A stretch of 64,000 bases of DNA, taken from the NCBI RefSeq assembly GCF_001661595.2, contig NZ_LYPF02000026.1, forward strand, positions 34,671 to 98,670. Reading direction: 5' to 3'. Numbering within the stretch: the stretch's first letter is position 1; each line of letters starts with the position of its first letter. Both the position numbers and the translations under genes were made by a program. Origin of the DNA: Crocinitomix algicola. GTDB lineage: Bacteria; Bacteroidota; Bacteroidia; Flavobacteriales_D; Crocinitomicaceae. The notes beneath the pieces are model-generated. The model saw only the letters and a program-made list of their open reading frames with translations. It searched no databases and was not told where the DNA came from. Positions 43,921 to 53,219 of the stretch are shown in pieces.

Positions 43921-44115
43921 TGGGGATGAATATCCACACGATTGTCAATAGGCGCAGGATGAATATCCTACGCATGCATATTCATGCACATTAGATTTTT
44001 AGTTTTTAAATGACAATCTGTACATAACACATTTTGTGAAACCCTTAATTAATGTATAGAAATACGATGTCATGTAGAACTTTTGACGCGTATGCGCAGG
44101 AAATTCATCCTGCGC
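43921..44115 (+). repeat. REP-like palindrome array right of the RAYT remnant
   Basis: Hairpins at 43921-43938 (TGGGGATGAATATCCACA), 43952-43973 (core GCAGGATGAATATCCTACGC) and 44094-44115 (GCGCAGG opposite CCTGCGC). The order, spacing and intervening TTTTTAGTTT and CCTGCGCTAA blocks mirror the left array at 40807-41015 in the same orientation. The array runs up to the 3' end of the amidohydrolase gene. Confidence 0.75.
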
Positions 44116-44136
44116 TAATACTTTGCGCTAACTTCA

Positions 44137-45774
44137 TCATTCACCATCAAAAACCATCACACCATCTAAAAATGTTTTAGCGACGTAGGTGGTTAGAATC
44201 TCTTTTGCATCCACCTTCATAATGTCTTTTGTTAAAATCACAAAATCGGCTGCTTTTCCTGGTTCTAAAGAACCGCGCGAATCTTCTTCAAAATTCGATT
44301 CGGCTGCCCAAATGGTCATTCCTCGCAATGCATCTGCTCGACTTAAGGTTTGATCAGGGTAAAAGCCACCAATTGGTTGCCCGTCTTTACTTTGTCTGGT
44401 AATGGCAGCATAAAAGGTTTCTAATGGATAAATTGCTTCAACAGGAAAATCAGTTCCTAAAACAATTGTGCCAGCTTCTTGTAACAGGCGTTTGTAGGCA
44501 TAAGCATGTTTTAACCTTTCTGATCCTAGTCGTTCTTGGGCCCATCTCATATCAGAAGTGCAGTGGGTGGGTTGAACAGAAGGAATAACCTTCAAAGCTG
44601 TAAATAGACTGAAATCTTGATCTTGAATGACTTGAGCATGCTCAATTTTCCACCGATGATCGGGTTGATCTTGAATGACATCGGCATAAATGTTGAGCAT
44701 TACTTTATTCGCCGAATCACCAATACAGTGCGTATTCATTTGGTAACCTATTTCTTTTGCTAAATAGGCTATATCTTTTAAGTTACTCGTATCTGATAAC
44801 ATGATTCCATAATTACCTTTATCGTCATGATATGGTTCGATTAAACAGGCTCCTCTGGAACCTAATGCTCCATCTGCAATTATTTTAAACGATCGAATGT
44901 GTAAATTCCCTTTTTTATAAGGACCATTTTTTGTAGCGAAACCCATGTTTTCACTGTCGGGAAAGAGCATAGCATAGGATTTTATTTTTAGTTGGTGATT
45001 GGAATACCACTCTTCATATAATGCTCTATCAATAGCATTAATGCCTGCATCGTTAATTGAAGTTAAACCAACTTCAAATAGTTTTTGTTCAGCTTTTTTT
45101 AATAATTCTAATTTTTGCTCTGCCATTAATTCAGGGATACACTTTGCGACAGAATCATAGGCGTTGTCTAGTAATAGGCCGGTTAGTTTTCCGTTTTCTA
45201 ATCCAATTATGCCACCTTCAATAAAGGAATTATTATTAATGTTTGCTATTTCAAGAGCTTTTGCATTTGCAATTGCAGCATGCCCATCTACCCGCCTAAT
45301 GAGTACGGGGCGATTCGGAAATAACTCGTTTAATTTTTCGTTTGTAGGCATTTTTTTATCCTGCCATAAAGTTTGATCCCATCCTCGCCCTAGGAGCCAT
45401 TCAGATGTCGAATGAATTGCAAATTCCTCCATTCGAGAAACAATTTCATTGAATGATTGTGCTCCTTTTAGGTTGGCTTCACCCAAGGTCTGTGCAAACC
45501 CCATAAAATGACAATGTCCATCATAGAAACCAGGATAAATTGGTCTTAATTGAGCATCGATGATTTCGTCACATACATACCCATTCAAAATTTCGCGTTC
45601 CGGTCCTAATTGAATGATTTTACCATCTCGAATGGCCATCGCTTCGTAAACATTAAATGCTTCATCGCAACTGTAGATTTTAGCATTATGTATAATTAAA
45701 TCTGCTTGCTCACCTTGATAACACCCCATTAAGGAAGTTAAAAATACAAGTATCCATAGATTATTTTTTTTCAT
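44137..45774 (-). CDS. Amidohydrolase family (YtcJ-like) lipoprotein
   Basis: 545 residues with lipobox LMGC (C18). The metal-dependent amidohydrolase 3 pattern is visible: the N-terminal ADLIIHNAKIYSCDEAFNVY strand block, GFYDGHCHFMG with the HxH metal site, the EWLLGRGWDQ segment, KIIADGALGSRGACL, HCIGDSANKVML and the C-terminal GTDFPVEAIYP and PGKAADFVIL. The substrate is not predictable. Export as a lipoprotein is a feature of several Bacteroidota homologues. It overlaps the upstream membrane protein gene by 14 bp. Confidence 0.9.
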   Translation of the reverse strand: MKKNNLWILVFLTSLMGCYQGEQADLIIHNAKIYSCDEAFNVYEAMAIRDGKIIQLGPEREILNGYVCDEIIDAQLRPIYPGFYDGHCHFMGFAQTLGEANLKGAQSFNEIVSRMEEFAIHSTSEWLLGRGWDQTLWQDKKMPTNEKLNELFPNRPVLIRRVDGHAAIANAKALEIANINNNSFIEGGIIGLENGKLTGLLLDNAYDSVAKCIPELMAEQKLELLKKAEQKLFEVGLTSINDAGINAIDRALYEEWYSNHQLKIKSYAMLFPDSENMGFATKNGPYKKGNLHIRSFKIIADGALGSRGACLIEPYHDDKGNYGIMLSDTSNLKDIAYLAKEIGYQMNTHCIGDSANKVMLNIYADVIQDQPDHRWKIEHAQVIQDQDFSLFTALKVIPSVQPTHCTSDMRWAQERLGSERLKHAYAYKRLLQEAGTIVLGTDFPVEAIYPLETFYAAITRQSKDGQPIGGFYPDQTLSRADALRGMTIWAAESNFEEDSRGSLEPGKAADFVILTKDIMKVDAKEILTTYVAKTFLDGVMVFDGE

Positions 45775-47230
45775 AATTCAGTTCTTTTAAAGGAATGAAG
45801 CATCCAATAATTAATAATAGTTCTGCAGCCATTTTATAACGAACTATCGCACCTAAAATAGGAGTTGTCCACCCGATAATGATAAAAATGACGATTGCGG
45901 TATAAATAAAAAAGCGGTTATAGAATTTTTCAGAATTAGATAGCTTTCTTTTGTTGGTTAATGAGAACACCAATAACCCCACTAACATTATGTTACATAA
46001 AAAAGAAACGTGTTTAAAATTGCTTCCGTTATCCCATGGGAAAGGGCGAACCATAGTGTTCAAAAAAACGGTTGGTAAGCTTGTTACCATTGCCCATCTA
46101 TTGTAATTAATCAGCGGGGTTTCGATAAAACTTGTAGAAGGAGGTTGAATCAAATATAGGTCGTATAACCGTTGATCGCTCTTTATTTTAAAAGGGTAAA
46201 AATTTGATTCGCCAAACAATTTATATTCTCCCTCACAATCTTCTAAAACCTTAATTTTAGCCTCATCTTGTCGTTCAAAATGATCAAGATACTTATAATC
46301 GAAAGCGCAGAAGGCACTATCATTTATGAAAAAAACACCTCCTTTGCCCATATTAGTCAAGTCACGCTGTTTATAGGATATTTTCTCTAATAAATTGATG
46401 GGCTGAGGCGCAATGGTTAATGAGTAAGTTACCAACACAAGAATTAAGGGAATGGCCAGCCTTAATGCTTTATTAAAACCGAAATACTTACCCAAAAAGA
46501 GGAAGCTACTCATTGCAATTACGATTAGACCAACGTAAGGCTTGTTCAATAATAATATGGCCGTACCAATTAATAACAGCACTATTGAAGAAAGGTTCTT
46601 TTTTTTGAGCACGGCAACTAAACCAGAAAAATACAAACCTAAACCAAAAAGTAGGAGGGCTTCTTTAGTGATGCCCGAACCCCAAAAAAGTACAGGTGGA
46701 AATAGGAGTATTATATAATAGAATAGTTGCGGGTTTTTTATTAGTGATATAAATGATTGGTGTATCCCAATTAGTCCAACTAAGCCTAAAAAAGACAAGA
46801 TTAAACCATGCACATATACGTTTTGAAAAGAGATAAAATGTATGATTGAATTAATCCTTATGATTAACCGATTGTCGTTCATTAAGTCGCCATTTTCTCC
46901 ATAGCTCCATATATTTGTATTAGAAAGTGGAGGAGATTGAAAATAGGATTCATCAATATCAAATCCGATTAGAAGCTTCAAATACTCTAATGGGGCAGTT
47001 TTAGCAAATTCATTTAAAAATAAACTATCATTTAGAAAATTTCCGGCATCCCCATAAATTGTTCCGTTACTGTAATAGAAGGAGAAAATAAGAATGAAAA
47101 TTGCCGATGCAAAAATTTTAAATCCCCACCCAATGTATAAATCTTTTAGTTGAATTGTGGTATAAGGCTGAATTACTCTTAAAGTAAGAAAGCCAAAGAC
47201 AATTAAAACGCTATATATTATAAATCCCAT
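45761..47230 (-). CDS. Polytopic membrane protein, function unknown
   Basis: 489 residues with about ten to twelve hydrophobic helices (for example IIYSVLIVFGFLTLRVI, IFASAIFILIFSFYY, LILSFLGLVGLIGI, SIVLLLIGTAILLL). One large extracytoplasmic loop (about 290-390) is charged and contains ERQDEAKIKVLEDCEGEYKL. The layout recalls polysaccharide-assembly or glycosyltransferase-C-type membrane proteins, without any diagnostic motif. It overlaps the amidohydrolase gene by 14 bp and is divergent from purL. Confidence 0.65.
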   Translation of the reverse strand: MGFIIYSVLIVFGFLTLRVIQPYTTIQLKDLYIGWGFKIFASAIFILIFSFYYSNGTIYGDAGNFLNDSLFLNEFAKTAPLEYLKLLIGFDIDESYFQSPPLSNTNIWSYGENGDLMNDNRLIIRINSIIHFISFQNVYVHGLILSFLGLVGLIGIHQSFISLIKNPQLFYYIILLFPPVLFWGSGITKEALLLFGLGLYFSGLVAVLKKKNLSSIVLLLIGTAILLLNKPYVGLIVIAMSSFLFLGKYFGFNKALRLAIPLILVLVTYSLTIAPQPINLLEKISYKQRDLTNMGKGGVFFINDSAFCAFDYKYLDHFERQDEAKIKVLEDCEGEYKLFGESNFYPFKIKSDQRLYDLYLIQPPSTSFIETPLINYNRWAMVTSLPTVFLNTMVRPFPWDNGSNFKHVSFLCNIMLVGLLVFSLTNKRKLSNSEKFYNRFFIYTAIVIFIIIGWTTPILGAIVRYKMAAELLLIIGCFIPLKELNYEKK

Positions 47231-47339
47231 CTGAGTTGGCTGTAAAATTAAAAAATGATACGATTTGACAACTCGTTTTTATTGTTGAAAAAAAAGCAGA
47301 ACAAATCCGCAGAAGCGGGGATATAAAGTTTAGAATACT

Positions 47340-47347
47340 TATTTTTG
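47340..47347 (+). promoter_or_regulatory. -7 box (TATTTTTG) of purL
   Basis: Perfect TAnnTTTG 26 bp before the purL ATG. No purine riboswitch-like structure is visible in the short leader. Confidence 0.6.
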
Positions 47348-47373
47348 TGGTCTAAATTTATTTAGCGTTACAA

Positions 47374-49608
47374 ATGGATAAGAATACACAAGTGCTCGCA
47401 ACAGTCGAAGACGCAATTGAACTCGGATTATTAGCTGAGGAATTTGAGTTGATTAAAGAAGCAATGGGTCGTACACCAAACTTTACCGAATTATCAATTT
47501 ATTCGGTAATGTGGTCGGAACATTGTTCTTATAAAAACTCAATTAAATGGTTAAAGACTTTACCAAAAGAAGGACCGCATATGCTGGTTCAAGCAGGTGA
47601 AGAAAATGCTGGTTTAGTTGACATAGGAGATGGATTGGGTTGCGTTTTTAAAATAGAATCGCATAATCATCCGAGTGCTTTAGAGCCATATCAAGGTGCT
47701 GCAACAGGAGTTGGAGGAATAAACCGTGATATTTTTACCATGGGTGCGCGACCAATCGCTCAGTTAAATTCGTTGCGTTTTGGGGAAATTTCAAAAGAGC
47801 GAACGAAATGGTTGGTTAAAGGTGTGGTAAAGGGAATTGGAGATTACGGGAATTCTTTCGGTGTGCCAATTATCGGTGGAGAAACCATGTTTGATAAATC
47901 TTTCAATACAAATCCATTGGTGAATGCATTTTCTGCTGGTATTTTAGAAGGGAAAATGATTTCTGCAACTTCAGCAGGACCAGGAAACCCGGTTTATATT
48001 GTGGGTTCTGCTACTGGTAAAGATGGTATTGCAGGAGCCGCTTTTGCGAGTAAAGATATTACTGAGGAATCTTCTGAGGACCTTCCTTCTGTTCAAGTTG
48101 GAGACCCTTTTCAAGAGAAACTATTGTTAGAAGCTACGTTAGAATTAGCTAAAACAGATGCTGTGGTAGGTATGCAAGATATGGGTGCCGCTGGTATTAC
48201 TTGTTCATCATGTGAAATGAGTGCTGCAGGGGACAATGTAGGAATGGATATTGATTTATCTAAGGTACCTACACGTCAAGAGAACATGAAAGACTGGGAA
48301 ATTCTTTTGTCTGAATCGCAAGAGCGAATGTTGTGTGTGATTGAAAAGGGGAAAGAAAAAATTGTAGAGGATATTTTTGAAAAATGGGATTTACATGCTG
48401 TTCAAATTGGTGTCGTAACTGAAGGTGGAATTATTAACTATTCGATGAATGGAGAAGTGGTTGCTTCGGTGCCTGCGGAATCACTCGTTCTTGGTGGTGG
48501 TGCTCCTGTTTATGAAAGAGAATATAAAGAACCTGCGTATTATCAGGAATTTAAAAAGTTTAATATAGACGATGTTGCTCAGCCTGAAGATTTGAAAGAA
48601 GTTGCAATGACTTTGTTACAACATCCAAATATAGCATCCAAACGTTGGATCTATGAGCAATATGATTCAATGGTAGGAACTAAAACGATGACTACCAATA
48701 GACCGTCAGATGCTGGAATTTCAAATATTAAAGGTTCAAATAGAGCTTTGGCGATGACAGTTGATTGCAACTCGCGTTATGTCAATGCAGATCCGGAAAT
48801 AGGTACGCAAATAGCGGTTTCTGAGGCGGCAAGAAATATTGTTGTATCGGGAGGTATTCCAAGTGCAGTAACAAATTGTTTGAATTTTGGAAATCCATAT
48901 AATCCGGAGTGTTACTGGCAGTTTGTTGGAGCAATCAAAGGAATGAGTGCTGCGTGCCGTAAATTTGAAACACCTGTAACGGGAGGAAATGTTTCATTTT
49001 ATAACCAAACGGTCATGGAAGGGAAAGAAGAACCTGTTTTTCCAACGCCTACGATTGGAATGATTGGTGTTGTTCCTGATAAGTCAAAAATTATGACAAT
49101 GGATTTTAAATCGAAAGGCGATTTAATTTTTATCATTGGTGAATCAAAAGATGATATTTCGTCTTCAGAATATTTGGTTTCATATCACAAAATTGATGCA
49201 TCACCAGCGCCTTATTTTGATTTAGATAAAGAATTTGCGCTACAAGAAACCATGAAAGGTTTGATCGATCATCGATTAATTAATGCCGCGCATGATTGTG
49301 CAGATGGAGGCTTGTTTGTTGCGTTAACCGAAATGGGAATGCCAAATAAACTCGGGTTTGACATTGTAACAGATGCAGAGATTCGTGAGGATGCTTTCCT
49401 TTTTGGAGAAGCTCAAAGTAGAGTGGTTGTAACTATTAATGAGGATCAAGAAGAAGAGTTTATTGAATTTATGATGAACCAAACAGTTCCGTACACTTTA
49501 TTAGGACATGTAACTAAAGGAAAAATGTGCGTGGATGATGAACATTACGGATATGTTGAAGAAATAAAAGATATTTATGACACAGCGTTAGAAAAAGCTT
49601 TATCATAA
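47374..49608 (+). CDS. purL: Phosphoribosylformylglycinamidine synthase subunit PurL
   Basis: 744 residues, the small PurL form without the glutaminase domain. Motifs include [82 protein letters not shown] and the duplicate-half [12 protein letters not shown]. It forms formylglycinamidine ribonucleotide in purine synthesis. It needs PurQ and PurS as partners, neither of which is in the window. Single-gene unit with its own promoter and a strong terminator. Confidence 0.97.
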   Translation: MDKNTQVLATVEDAIELGLLAEEFELIKEAMGRTPNFTELSIYSVMWSEHCSYKNSIKWLKTLPKEGPHMLVQAGEENAGLVDIGDGLGCVFKIESHNHPSALEPYQGAATGVGGINRDIFTMGARPIAQLNSLRFGEISKERTKWLVKGVVKGIGDYGNSFGVPIIGGETMFDKSFNTNPLVNAFSAGILEGKMISATSAGPGNPVYIVGSATGKDGIAGAAFASKDITEESSEDLPSVQVGDPFQEKLLLEATLELAKTDAVVGMQDMGAAGITCSSCEMSAAGDNVGMDIDLSKVPTRQENMKDWEILLSESQERMLCVIEKGKEKIVEDIFEKWDLHAVQIGVVTEGGIINYSMNGEVVASVPAESLVLGGGAPVYEREYKEPAYYQEFKKFNIDDVAQPEDLKEVAMTLLQHPNIASKRWIYEQYDSMVGTKTMTTNRPSDAGISNIKGSNRALAMTVDCNSRYVNADPEIGTQIAVSEAARNIVVSGGIPSAVTNCLNFGNPYNPECYWQFVGAIKGMSAACRKFETPVTGGNVSFYNQTVMEGKEEPVFPTPTIGMIGVVPDKSKIMTMDFKSKGDLIFIIGESKDDISSSEYLVSYHKIDASPAPYFDLDKEFALQETMKGLIDHRLINAAHDCADGGLFVALTEMGMPNKLGFDIVTDAEIREDAFLFGEAQSRVVVTINEDQEEEFIEFMMNQTVPYTLLGHVTKGKMCVDDEHYGYVEEIKDIYDTALEKALS

Positions 49609-49626
49609 ATTGAATTTGTAATTTTT

Positions 49627-49663
49627 AAAAAAGGGTCACTTAATTTTATGTTGACCCTTTTTT
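49627..49663 (+). terminator. Intrinsic terminator after purL
   Basis: AAAAAAGGGTCA and TGACCCTTTTTT form a 12-position perfect stem that includes its own A and T tracts, followed by G and a further T-run. It can act in both directions. Confidence 0.9.
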
Positions 49664-49781
49664 GTTTTTTTAAGATTATTGAACAACTAAACATATTACA
49701 AGGATTCTCTTAGCGTAAATTCATGTTAAATAACTGTTATTTAGTTAGTTTAAAAACTGATGTTTTATACTTTTAATATTC

Positions 49782-51197
49782 ATGAAAAAAATAAACCTTA
49801 TACTCTGTTTAGTTTTTGGAATTCTTCACAATTGCTATGCAAATGCGAATGAGGGAGCAAAGGTTTATTTTGAAAAAAAAAGTTATCAATTTTATAAGCT
49901 AAGTAATAAGATTGTAGGTGGAGAAGAACGAAGGATTTGGTTCCAAAACCAAGGTGATGAACCTTTGATTATTCGTAAAATTGGTAATTCTGCGAAAAAT
50001 TGGCTTGAGGTTACTCAAAACAATTCTTATGTTTTGCCTGGTAAATGGAGTTTTTTTACGGTAAGGTTTTTGAACTCAGGAATTGAATCCGGTTTCGTTA
50101 ATAAAAATGCTATTCTCAAGTTTCGTTCAAATGCAAAAAATGCAAGTTTGGTTAACCTTGAGCTGAATTTACATGCCTATGAAAAAAAGATTAGAGTAGT
50201 TAGAGATTCGCTTCAGCCAAAATTCGATACGGTTTATGCTCCTGCGGTTATGTTAATAGATAATGAAAAGAATTATTATAGTGTTGATGTACCGAATTTG
50301 TATAGTGAATTGTTAATTGTGGATAATCTTGTACATATCAATAATGATAGTCAAACACCTGTTCGTATTAAAGGAAATCCAGAAAGAGGAATTATAGTTG
50401 CAAACGGTACGATTAATTGCTCTTTTAGCATAGATAAAAATCTACTCTACACAGATGGCATGTATAGCGATTACTGGTTGTTAACCTTTCGTGAAAAATC
50501 TGAAAAAATTGTTTTGGTTACACAAACACTTGTGCAAAGTAGAGGTTTAAATATAGAGCATGAACTTTTAAAATTAGACACAGTAAAGAGAGGAGGAATT
50601 ATTAAAACAGCTTATAAGGTTAAAAATACAGGCAATTCAGGTGTAGACATAGATCATCAACATTTTAGCGAAAGAAGTTATGAATTCTTCATGCAGCAAG
50701 GGGTAAAAACGAATCAACTGTTCCCTATTTATCTTCGAGCTAAGGATTCTATTATGATTCCTTTTGAAATAAACACATCTCAGATGACTGGTGGATATAT
50801 AAGGGCTTTTAAGTTGTCGGCTGCCAATTTAATTCAACAGCAAAATATAACTTTAAGTTTTAGTGGTTTTGCGCAAAGTGATTCATTTCCAGAAATAACC
50901 TTTGACACAACGTTGATTCAGAGAGATATCGTTTATAATGGGAATGGAATTTTTAAATTTGAATATACAAATACCGGTAGTGAACCCTTGATCATAAAAG
51001 TTGCAAAAGCGTCAGGGGGAGCTTATGCATCTTATTCAAAGGAGCCCCTTTTACCAGGAGAGAATGGGATTATCGAGGTTCGTTACAACACGAAAAGAAT
51101 GGGGCCTTATAACCGAGCAATTACATTAACGACAAATGCTTACCCTCATTCGAATGTGGTTTTGCGAATTAAAGGCACAGTTAAGAGACAAGAATGA
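49782..51197 (+). CDS. Exported DUF1573-like protein
   Basis: 471 residues with a signal peptide (about 1-20). Three immunoglobulin-like modules are visible. The last (about 385-471) fits the DUF1573 pattern: GIFKFEYTNTGSEPLIIKVA, PLLPGENGIIEVRYNTKRMG and the terminal NVVLRIKGTVK. A similar RIWFQNQGDEPLIIRKIG block opens the protein (about 46-63). The SCGC motif usual in DUF1573 is absent; its place is taken by KASGGAYAS. Such proteins are secreted or periplasmic and of unknown role. Single gene; a dispersed repeat lies 43 bp after its stop. Confidence 0.8.
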   Translation: MKKINLILCLVFGILHNCYANANEGAKVYFEKKSYQFYKLSNKIVGGEERRIWFQNQGDEPLIIRKIGNSAKNWLEVTQNNSYVLPGKWSFFTVRFLNSGIESGFVNKNAILKFRSNAKNASLVNLELNLHAYEKKIRVVRDSLQPKFDTVYAPAVMLIDNEKNYYSVDVPNLYSELLIVDNLVHINNDSQTPVRIKGNPERGIIVANGTINCSFSIDKNLLYTDGMYSDYWLLTFREKSEKIVLVTQTLVQSRGLNIEHELLKLDTVKRGGIIKTAYKVKNTGNSGVDIDHQHFSERSYEFFMQQGVKTNQLFPIYLRAKDSIMIPFEINTSQMTGGYIRAFKLSAANLIQQQNITLSFSGFAQSDSFPEITFDTTLIQRDIVYNGNGIFKFEYTNTGSEPLIIKVAKASGGAYASYSKEPLLPGENGIIEVRYNTKRMGPYNRAITLTTNAYPHSNVVLRIKGTVKRQE

Positions 51198-51239
51198 ATT
51201 AAATTTCTTGAACGGTTTAAATTTTAATGTATTTCCGCC

Positions 51240-51320
51240 AGGGATAGCAGCGGCAGCTCCCGCATTTGCGGGACTACAGCGAAAAGCCCGACCTGAAATT
51301 TATGAAAGGTGGCGGCCAAA
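51240..51320 (-). repeat. Dispersed palindromic repeat, copy B
   Basis: Read on the minus strand it begins TTTGGCCGCC, contains GGTCGGGCTTTTCGCTGTAG, then TCCCG and CGGGAGCTGCCGCTGCTATC, ending CCT. It aligns over about 50 bp with copy C at 63.66 kb and shares the TTTGGCCGCC start with copy A at 18.09 kb. It fills the gap between two convergent genes and ends 5 bp from the osmC stop. Confidence 0.8.
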
Positions 51321-51325
51321 CGAAC

Positions 51326-51745
51326 TTAAAGTTCTTCATTCCTTATTTCGAAAGTAACCTCAGAAAAGGACCTAAACATTTCGATAACGCCACAATATTT
51401 ATTTACGGATAAATCCACGGCTTTTTTGATTTTATCTTCGGGTAAATTTTTGCCTTGAAACGTGTAAACAATATGGGTATTCTTATATGTTTTAGGATGC
51501 TCATCCGTTAATTCTGCACTCACCTCAATTGAAACATTGGATACGTCAATTCGCATTTTTTTAAACAACGAACTTATATCCATTCCTGTGCATCCGGCTA
51601 AGGAAGTTAACATTAAGGCTTTTGGTCGTAGCCCTTTGTTTTCGCCCCCATGCTCTGGTGAAGCATCTAGGTTTACTTCACCTTCAGGGTTTTGTACTGT
51701 ATATTGCATGTTTTGGCGCCAATGCGCCGTAACTGAATTCTTCAT
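51326..51745 (-). CDS. OsmC family protein
   Basis: 139 residues from ATG 51745; an ATG nine codons upstream is possible but the family starts at about this point. The two redox-type cysteines are C52 (SLAGCTGMD) and C118 (KYCGVIEM). The order HWRQNMQYTV, GLRPKALMLTSLAGC and VNKYCGVIEMFR is that of OsmC/Ohr relatives, which reduce organic hydroperoxides through these cysteines. The branch here is the general OsmC/YhfA type. It lies 71 bp after the MFS gene on the same strand. Confidence 0.92.
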   Translation of the reverse strand: MKNSVTAHWRQNMQYTVQNPEGEVNLDASPEHGGENKGLRPKALMLTSLAGCTGMDISSLFKKMRIDVSNVSIEVSAELTDEHPKTYKNTHIVYTFQGKNLPEDKIKKAVDLSVNKYCGVIEMFRSFSEVTFEIRNEEL

Positions 51746-51816
51746 AAGTTGACTTTGAATAAAGTTAATCAATCCGCGGCTACTTCAAAACATTCCCGAA
51801 TTAAATTCTTTATTTT

Positions 51817-53055
51817 TTATAGTGGTTTGGAGGTTGTTCTTTGTAAATCAACTTGTTCCTCTGTTTTTAATGCATGTTTAACCACTAACAGCAGAAATAC
51901 GGCTATTAATCCTAGTCCACCAATTAGAAACCAAGTCGTGTAAAACCCTAATTTATCGATGAGCTGTAGGCCACCGTTATGACTAAAAATATGGGCAAAT
52001 GAAAAAGCGATGGTATAAAGTGCCATATACTCTCCTTTGTTTCCCCTGTTTGCCCGATTCATGGCAAATGAATTAGAAAATGGAAAAGCGATGATTTCTC
52101 CCATTGTAATCAGCAATACACTTATAACCACGATACCGGACCATGAAGTGAAGTTCAAGAGAACAAAACTAAAGCCAACCATTAATGCACCGATGATCAT
52201 TAGTCGAATAGTAGATGTTTTTCTATCCTCAAAATACTTAACGAGTGGCATTTCAACCAAGAAAATTAAAAAGCCATTCGCTCCAAAAAGTAATCCAATT
52301 TCAAATTCGGTTAACACATGAACATCTTTATAATAGATTGGTATTGTTGAAAAGAATTGCATAAATGCTAATCCAAATACACACATTGCCAAAATAAACA
52401 ACAGAAAAACGCCATCTTTATATGGAGATGCTGAATGGTTAGGACTCACATCATCCATCGAAGGAGCTCTTTTAGGATTTAATATTTTCAAAATTAATAA
52501 TCCAGCGAAAATACAAGTTAAACCATCAACCCAAAATAAGCCACCATAACCAATTGCGGTTATAATTAAACCTCCAACCGCTGGACCACCTGCAAAACCT
52601 AAGTTTATTGCTAAACGAATCAACGTAATTGACCGGGTTTTATTTTCAGGTTTGCTATAGGCGCTTAATGCGACAAACATGGCTGGTCTGAACATGTCGG
52701 CAACTAGCATAACCAGGAAAATACCGATCAATAAAGTATTGAATGTATGAAGAAATTGAACACCAATAAATAAAAAGCCAGAGCCAACTAAGCTTAATAT
52801 CATTGTTCTATAGCCACCAATGTGGTTAGTGAGTTTACCGCCAATCCATGAACCAACAACTGAACCGAGCCCAAAGGCACTCATTATCCATCCAACTTGA
52901 GGTAGTGTAAACTTAAGGTCTTCAGTAAGGTAAAGCGATAAAAATGGAACAACCATTGTTCCTGCCCTATTAATTAAAGTAATCAAGGCTAACCACCATA
53001 CTTCTGGTGATAGTCCTTTGAAAGAATTGATGTAAAGGTTAAATAAATGTTTCAT
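51817..53055 (-). CDS. Major facilitator superfamily transporter
   Basis: 412 residues from ATG 53055; the frame extends upstream into a terminator hairpin, which rules out the longer start. Twelve hydrophobic helices are evident. The motif A-like loop is GSWIGGKLTNHIGGYR after helix 2. The MDR-type pattern (FLSLYLTEDLKFTLPQVGWI; GPAVGGLIITAIGYGGLFWV) suggests a drug or metabolite exporter. There is no room for its own promoter: an intrinsic terminator (53065-53099) ends about 10 bp before its start, behind a 25-codon ORF. Expression therefore appears to depend on read-through. Confidence 0.9.
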   Translation of the reverse strand: MKHLFNLYINSFKGLSPEVWWLALITLINRAGTMVVPFLSLYLTEDLKFTLPQVGWIMSAFGLGSVVGSWIGGKLTNHIGGYRTMILSLVGSGFLFIGVQFLHTFNTLLIGIFLVMLVADMFRPAMFVALSAYSKPENKTRSITLIRLAINLGFAGGPAVGGLIITAIGYGGLFWVDGLTCIFAGLLILKILNPKRAPSMDDVSPNHSASPYKDGVFLLFILAMCVFGLAFMQFFSTIPIYYKDVHVLTEFEIGLLFGANGFLIFLVEMPLVKYFEDRKTSTIRLMIIGALMVGFSFVLLNFTSWSGIVVISVLLITMGEIIAFPFSNSFAMNRANRGNKGEYMALYTIAFSFAHIFSHNGGLQLIDKLGFYTTWFLIGGLGLIAVFLLLVVKHALKTEEQVDLQRTTSKPL

Positions 53056-53064
53056 TTTTGGACA

Positions 53065-53099
53065 TAAAAAAACCCGTTCTGACAAGGTCGGAACGGGTT
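53065..53099 (-). terminator. Terminator/attenuator hairpin directly in front of the MFS gene
   Basis: On the minus strand the arms AACCCGTTCCGAC and GTCAGAACGGGTT pair over 12 bp with one mismatch and a CTT loop, followed by seven T. The MFS start codon lies only 10 bp after the T-run. The 5' arm contains TTCCGAC, perfectly complementary to GTCGGAA inside the upstream mini-ORF (53141-53147), so an alternative antiterminator helix can form. Confidence 0.82.
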
Positions 53100-53121
53100 G
53101 AATAATATATTATATTACAAA

Positions 53122-53199
53122 TTATAAATTCAAATAGCTTTTCCGACAGCAATCCCATGGATCACAAACGACTGTGTATTTTGTTTTATAATTTGACAT
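53122..53199 (-). CDS. 25-residue leader peptide / micropeptide
   Basis: The ORF encodes MSNYKTKYTVVCDPWDCCRK then SYLNL and a TAA stop, a compact peptide with three cysteines, one tryptophan and a CDPWDCC core. It has a perfect TAAATTTG box 20 bp before its ATG (53220-53227) and an AAGAAAA stretch before the start. An intrinsic terminator follows 22 bp after its stop. This promoter, mini-ORF, terminator, transporter order is the layout of ribosome-controlled attenuators. It might equally be a secreted or modified micropeptide exported by the adjacent MFS protein. I know of no named family for it. Confidence 0.6.
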   Translation of the reverse strand: MSNYKTKYTVVCDPWDCCRKSYLNL

Positions 53200-53219
53200 T
53201 TTTCTTGTTTTCTAAAGTG

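Noticed and set aside
40807..44115. CRISPR array formed by the repeated GGATGAATATCC units
   Set aside because: Units are few, irregularly spaced, palindromic and variable at the edges, and there are no cas genes; they are REP elements tied to a RAYT gene.
51136..51357. A 73-codon frame on the plus strand across the end of the DUF1573-like gene
   Set aside because: It runs through the dispersed repeat and into the osmC 3' end in antisense; its apparent Ala/Pro-rich composition is produced by the repeat. Not a gene.
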